Origin: ASMP01 sp964617015
GTDB lineage: Archaea > Nanobdellota > Nanobdellia > Pacearchaeales > GW2011-AR1
Assembly: GCA_964617015.1 (NCBI GenBank)
Contig: CAZTVG010000020.1
Span: 1 to 5,937, forward strand
Length of the DNA stretch: 5,937 nt
Reading direction: 5' to 3'
Below are positions 5,816-5,937 of the stretch, one piece after another. The notes under the pieces are model-generated. The model had not been told where the DNA came from, made no database searches, and saw only the letters and a list, made by a program, of their open reading frames with translations. Within the stretch, counting starts at the first letter, position 1, and every line of letters starts with the position of its first letter. Position numbers and translations under genes: made by a program.

Positions 5816-5937
5816 ATGACAGATAATGACAAAGTTCCAGAGCTTTCAAGAAAAGAATTTGAAAATTCCACAAAGAAGGGAATTGTTTTGGTGGATTTCT
5901 TTGCAGACTGGTGCATGCCCTGCATTATGATGGCTCC
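5816..5937 (+). CDS. Thioredoxin, N-terminal part (cut by window edge)
   Basis: Thioredoxins are cytosolic dithiol reductants, and class II ribonucleotide reductases depend on such donors to reset their cysteines after each turnover. The first 40 residues are present. A short charged N-terminus with ELSRKEFE leads into the strand VLVDFFADW and the active site WCMPC, followed by IMMA and the start of a codon that reads Pro, giving the family's MAP motif. The active site has Met where the classical WCGPC has Gly, and Ile where Lys usually follows. No signal peptide or membrane segment is seen, so it should be cytoplasmic. The ATG fits the leaderless promoter upstream. The remaining roughly 60-70 residues expected for the family lie beyond the right edge, so an intact C-terminus cannot be confirmed. 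Serving NrdJ is inferred from position only. Confidence 0.9.
   Translation, partial: MTDNDKVPELSRKEFENSTKKGIVLVDFFADWCMPCIMMA

Noticed and set aside
1..5937. Search for tRNA or rRNA genes, CRISPR repeats, insertion sequences, attachment sites and riboswitches (including a cobalamin riboswitch before nrdJ)
   Set aside because: Nothing with cloverleaf, spaced direct repeats, transposase motifs or conserved riboswitch structure was visible; the window is nearly all coding and the 114-base leader is too short and AT-rich for a cobalamin riboswitch.

Overview
The window is AT-rich, has all its genes on the + strand, and is almost entirely given to making and balancing DNA precursors. It most likely comes from an archaeon, and my best guess is a small-genome DPANN lineage such as Woesearchaeota or Pacearchaeota. 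The strongest sequence evidence is promoter architecture: two genes (starts at 3556 and 5816) each have a TTTATAAA TATA box whose first T lies exactly 29 bases before the ATG. That is the spacing expected for leaderless archaeal transcripts. Several internal starts also lack a Shine-Dalgarno sequence. The lineage is inferred and not proven by a marker gene.

Layout: positions 1-114 are a leader and intergenic region with a palindromic TATA box (27-36) and a strong NrdR-box-like operator (95-110) that ends four bases before the first start codon. Next come nrdR (115-549), a zinc-ribbon/ATP-cone repressor, and one base later nrdJ (551-3490), an adenosylcobalamin-dependent class II ribonucleotide reductase. 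A second unit starts from a promoter at about 3527. It holds a dCTP deaminase/dUTPase-family gene (3556-4137), thyA (4157-5287) and folA (5288-5779, no gap after thyA). A third promoter at 5787 drives a thioredoxin gene that runs off the right edge (5816 onward).

Together the genes form a compact pathway. NrdJ makes deoxyribonucleotides, with reducing power plausibly delivered by thioredoxin through its cysteine-rich tail. NrdR senses nucleotides through its ATP cone and probably represses its own operon at the box beside its start codon. The dCTP deaminase/dUTPase-fold protein is placed where dUMP would be supplied. ThyA methylates dUMP to dTMP, and FolA recycles the dihydrofolate ThyA produces.

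I do not see a wholly new system. The points most worth checking are a bacterial-type NrdR circuit apparently working on an archaeal promoter, a dCTP deaminase/dUTPase-like protein lacking the expected catalytic acids, and an enlarged ThyA with two insertions of about 50 residues and one substituted phosphate-binding arginine.
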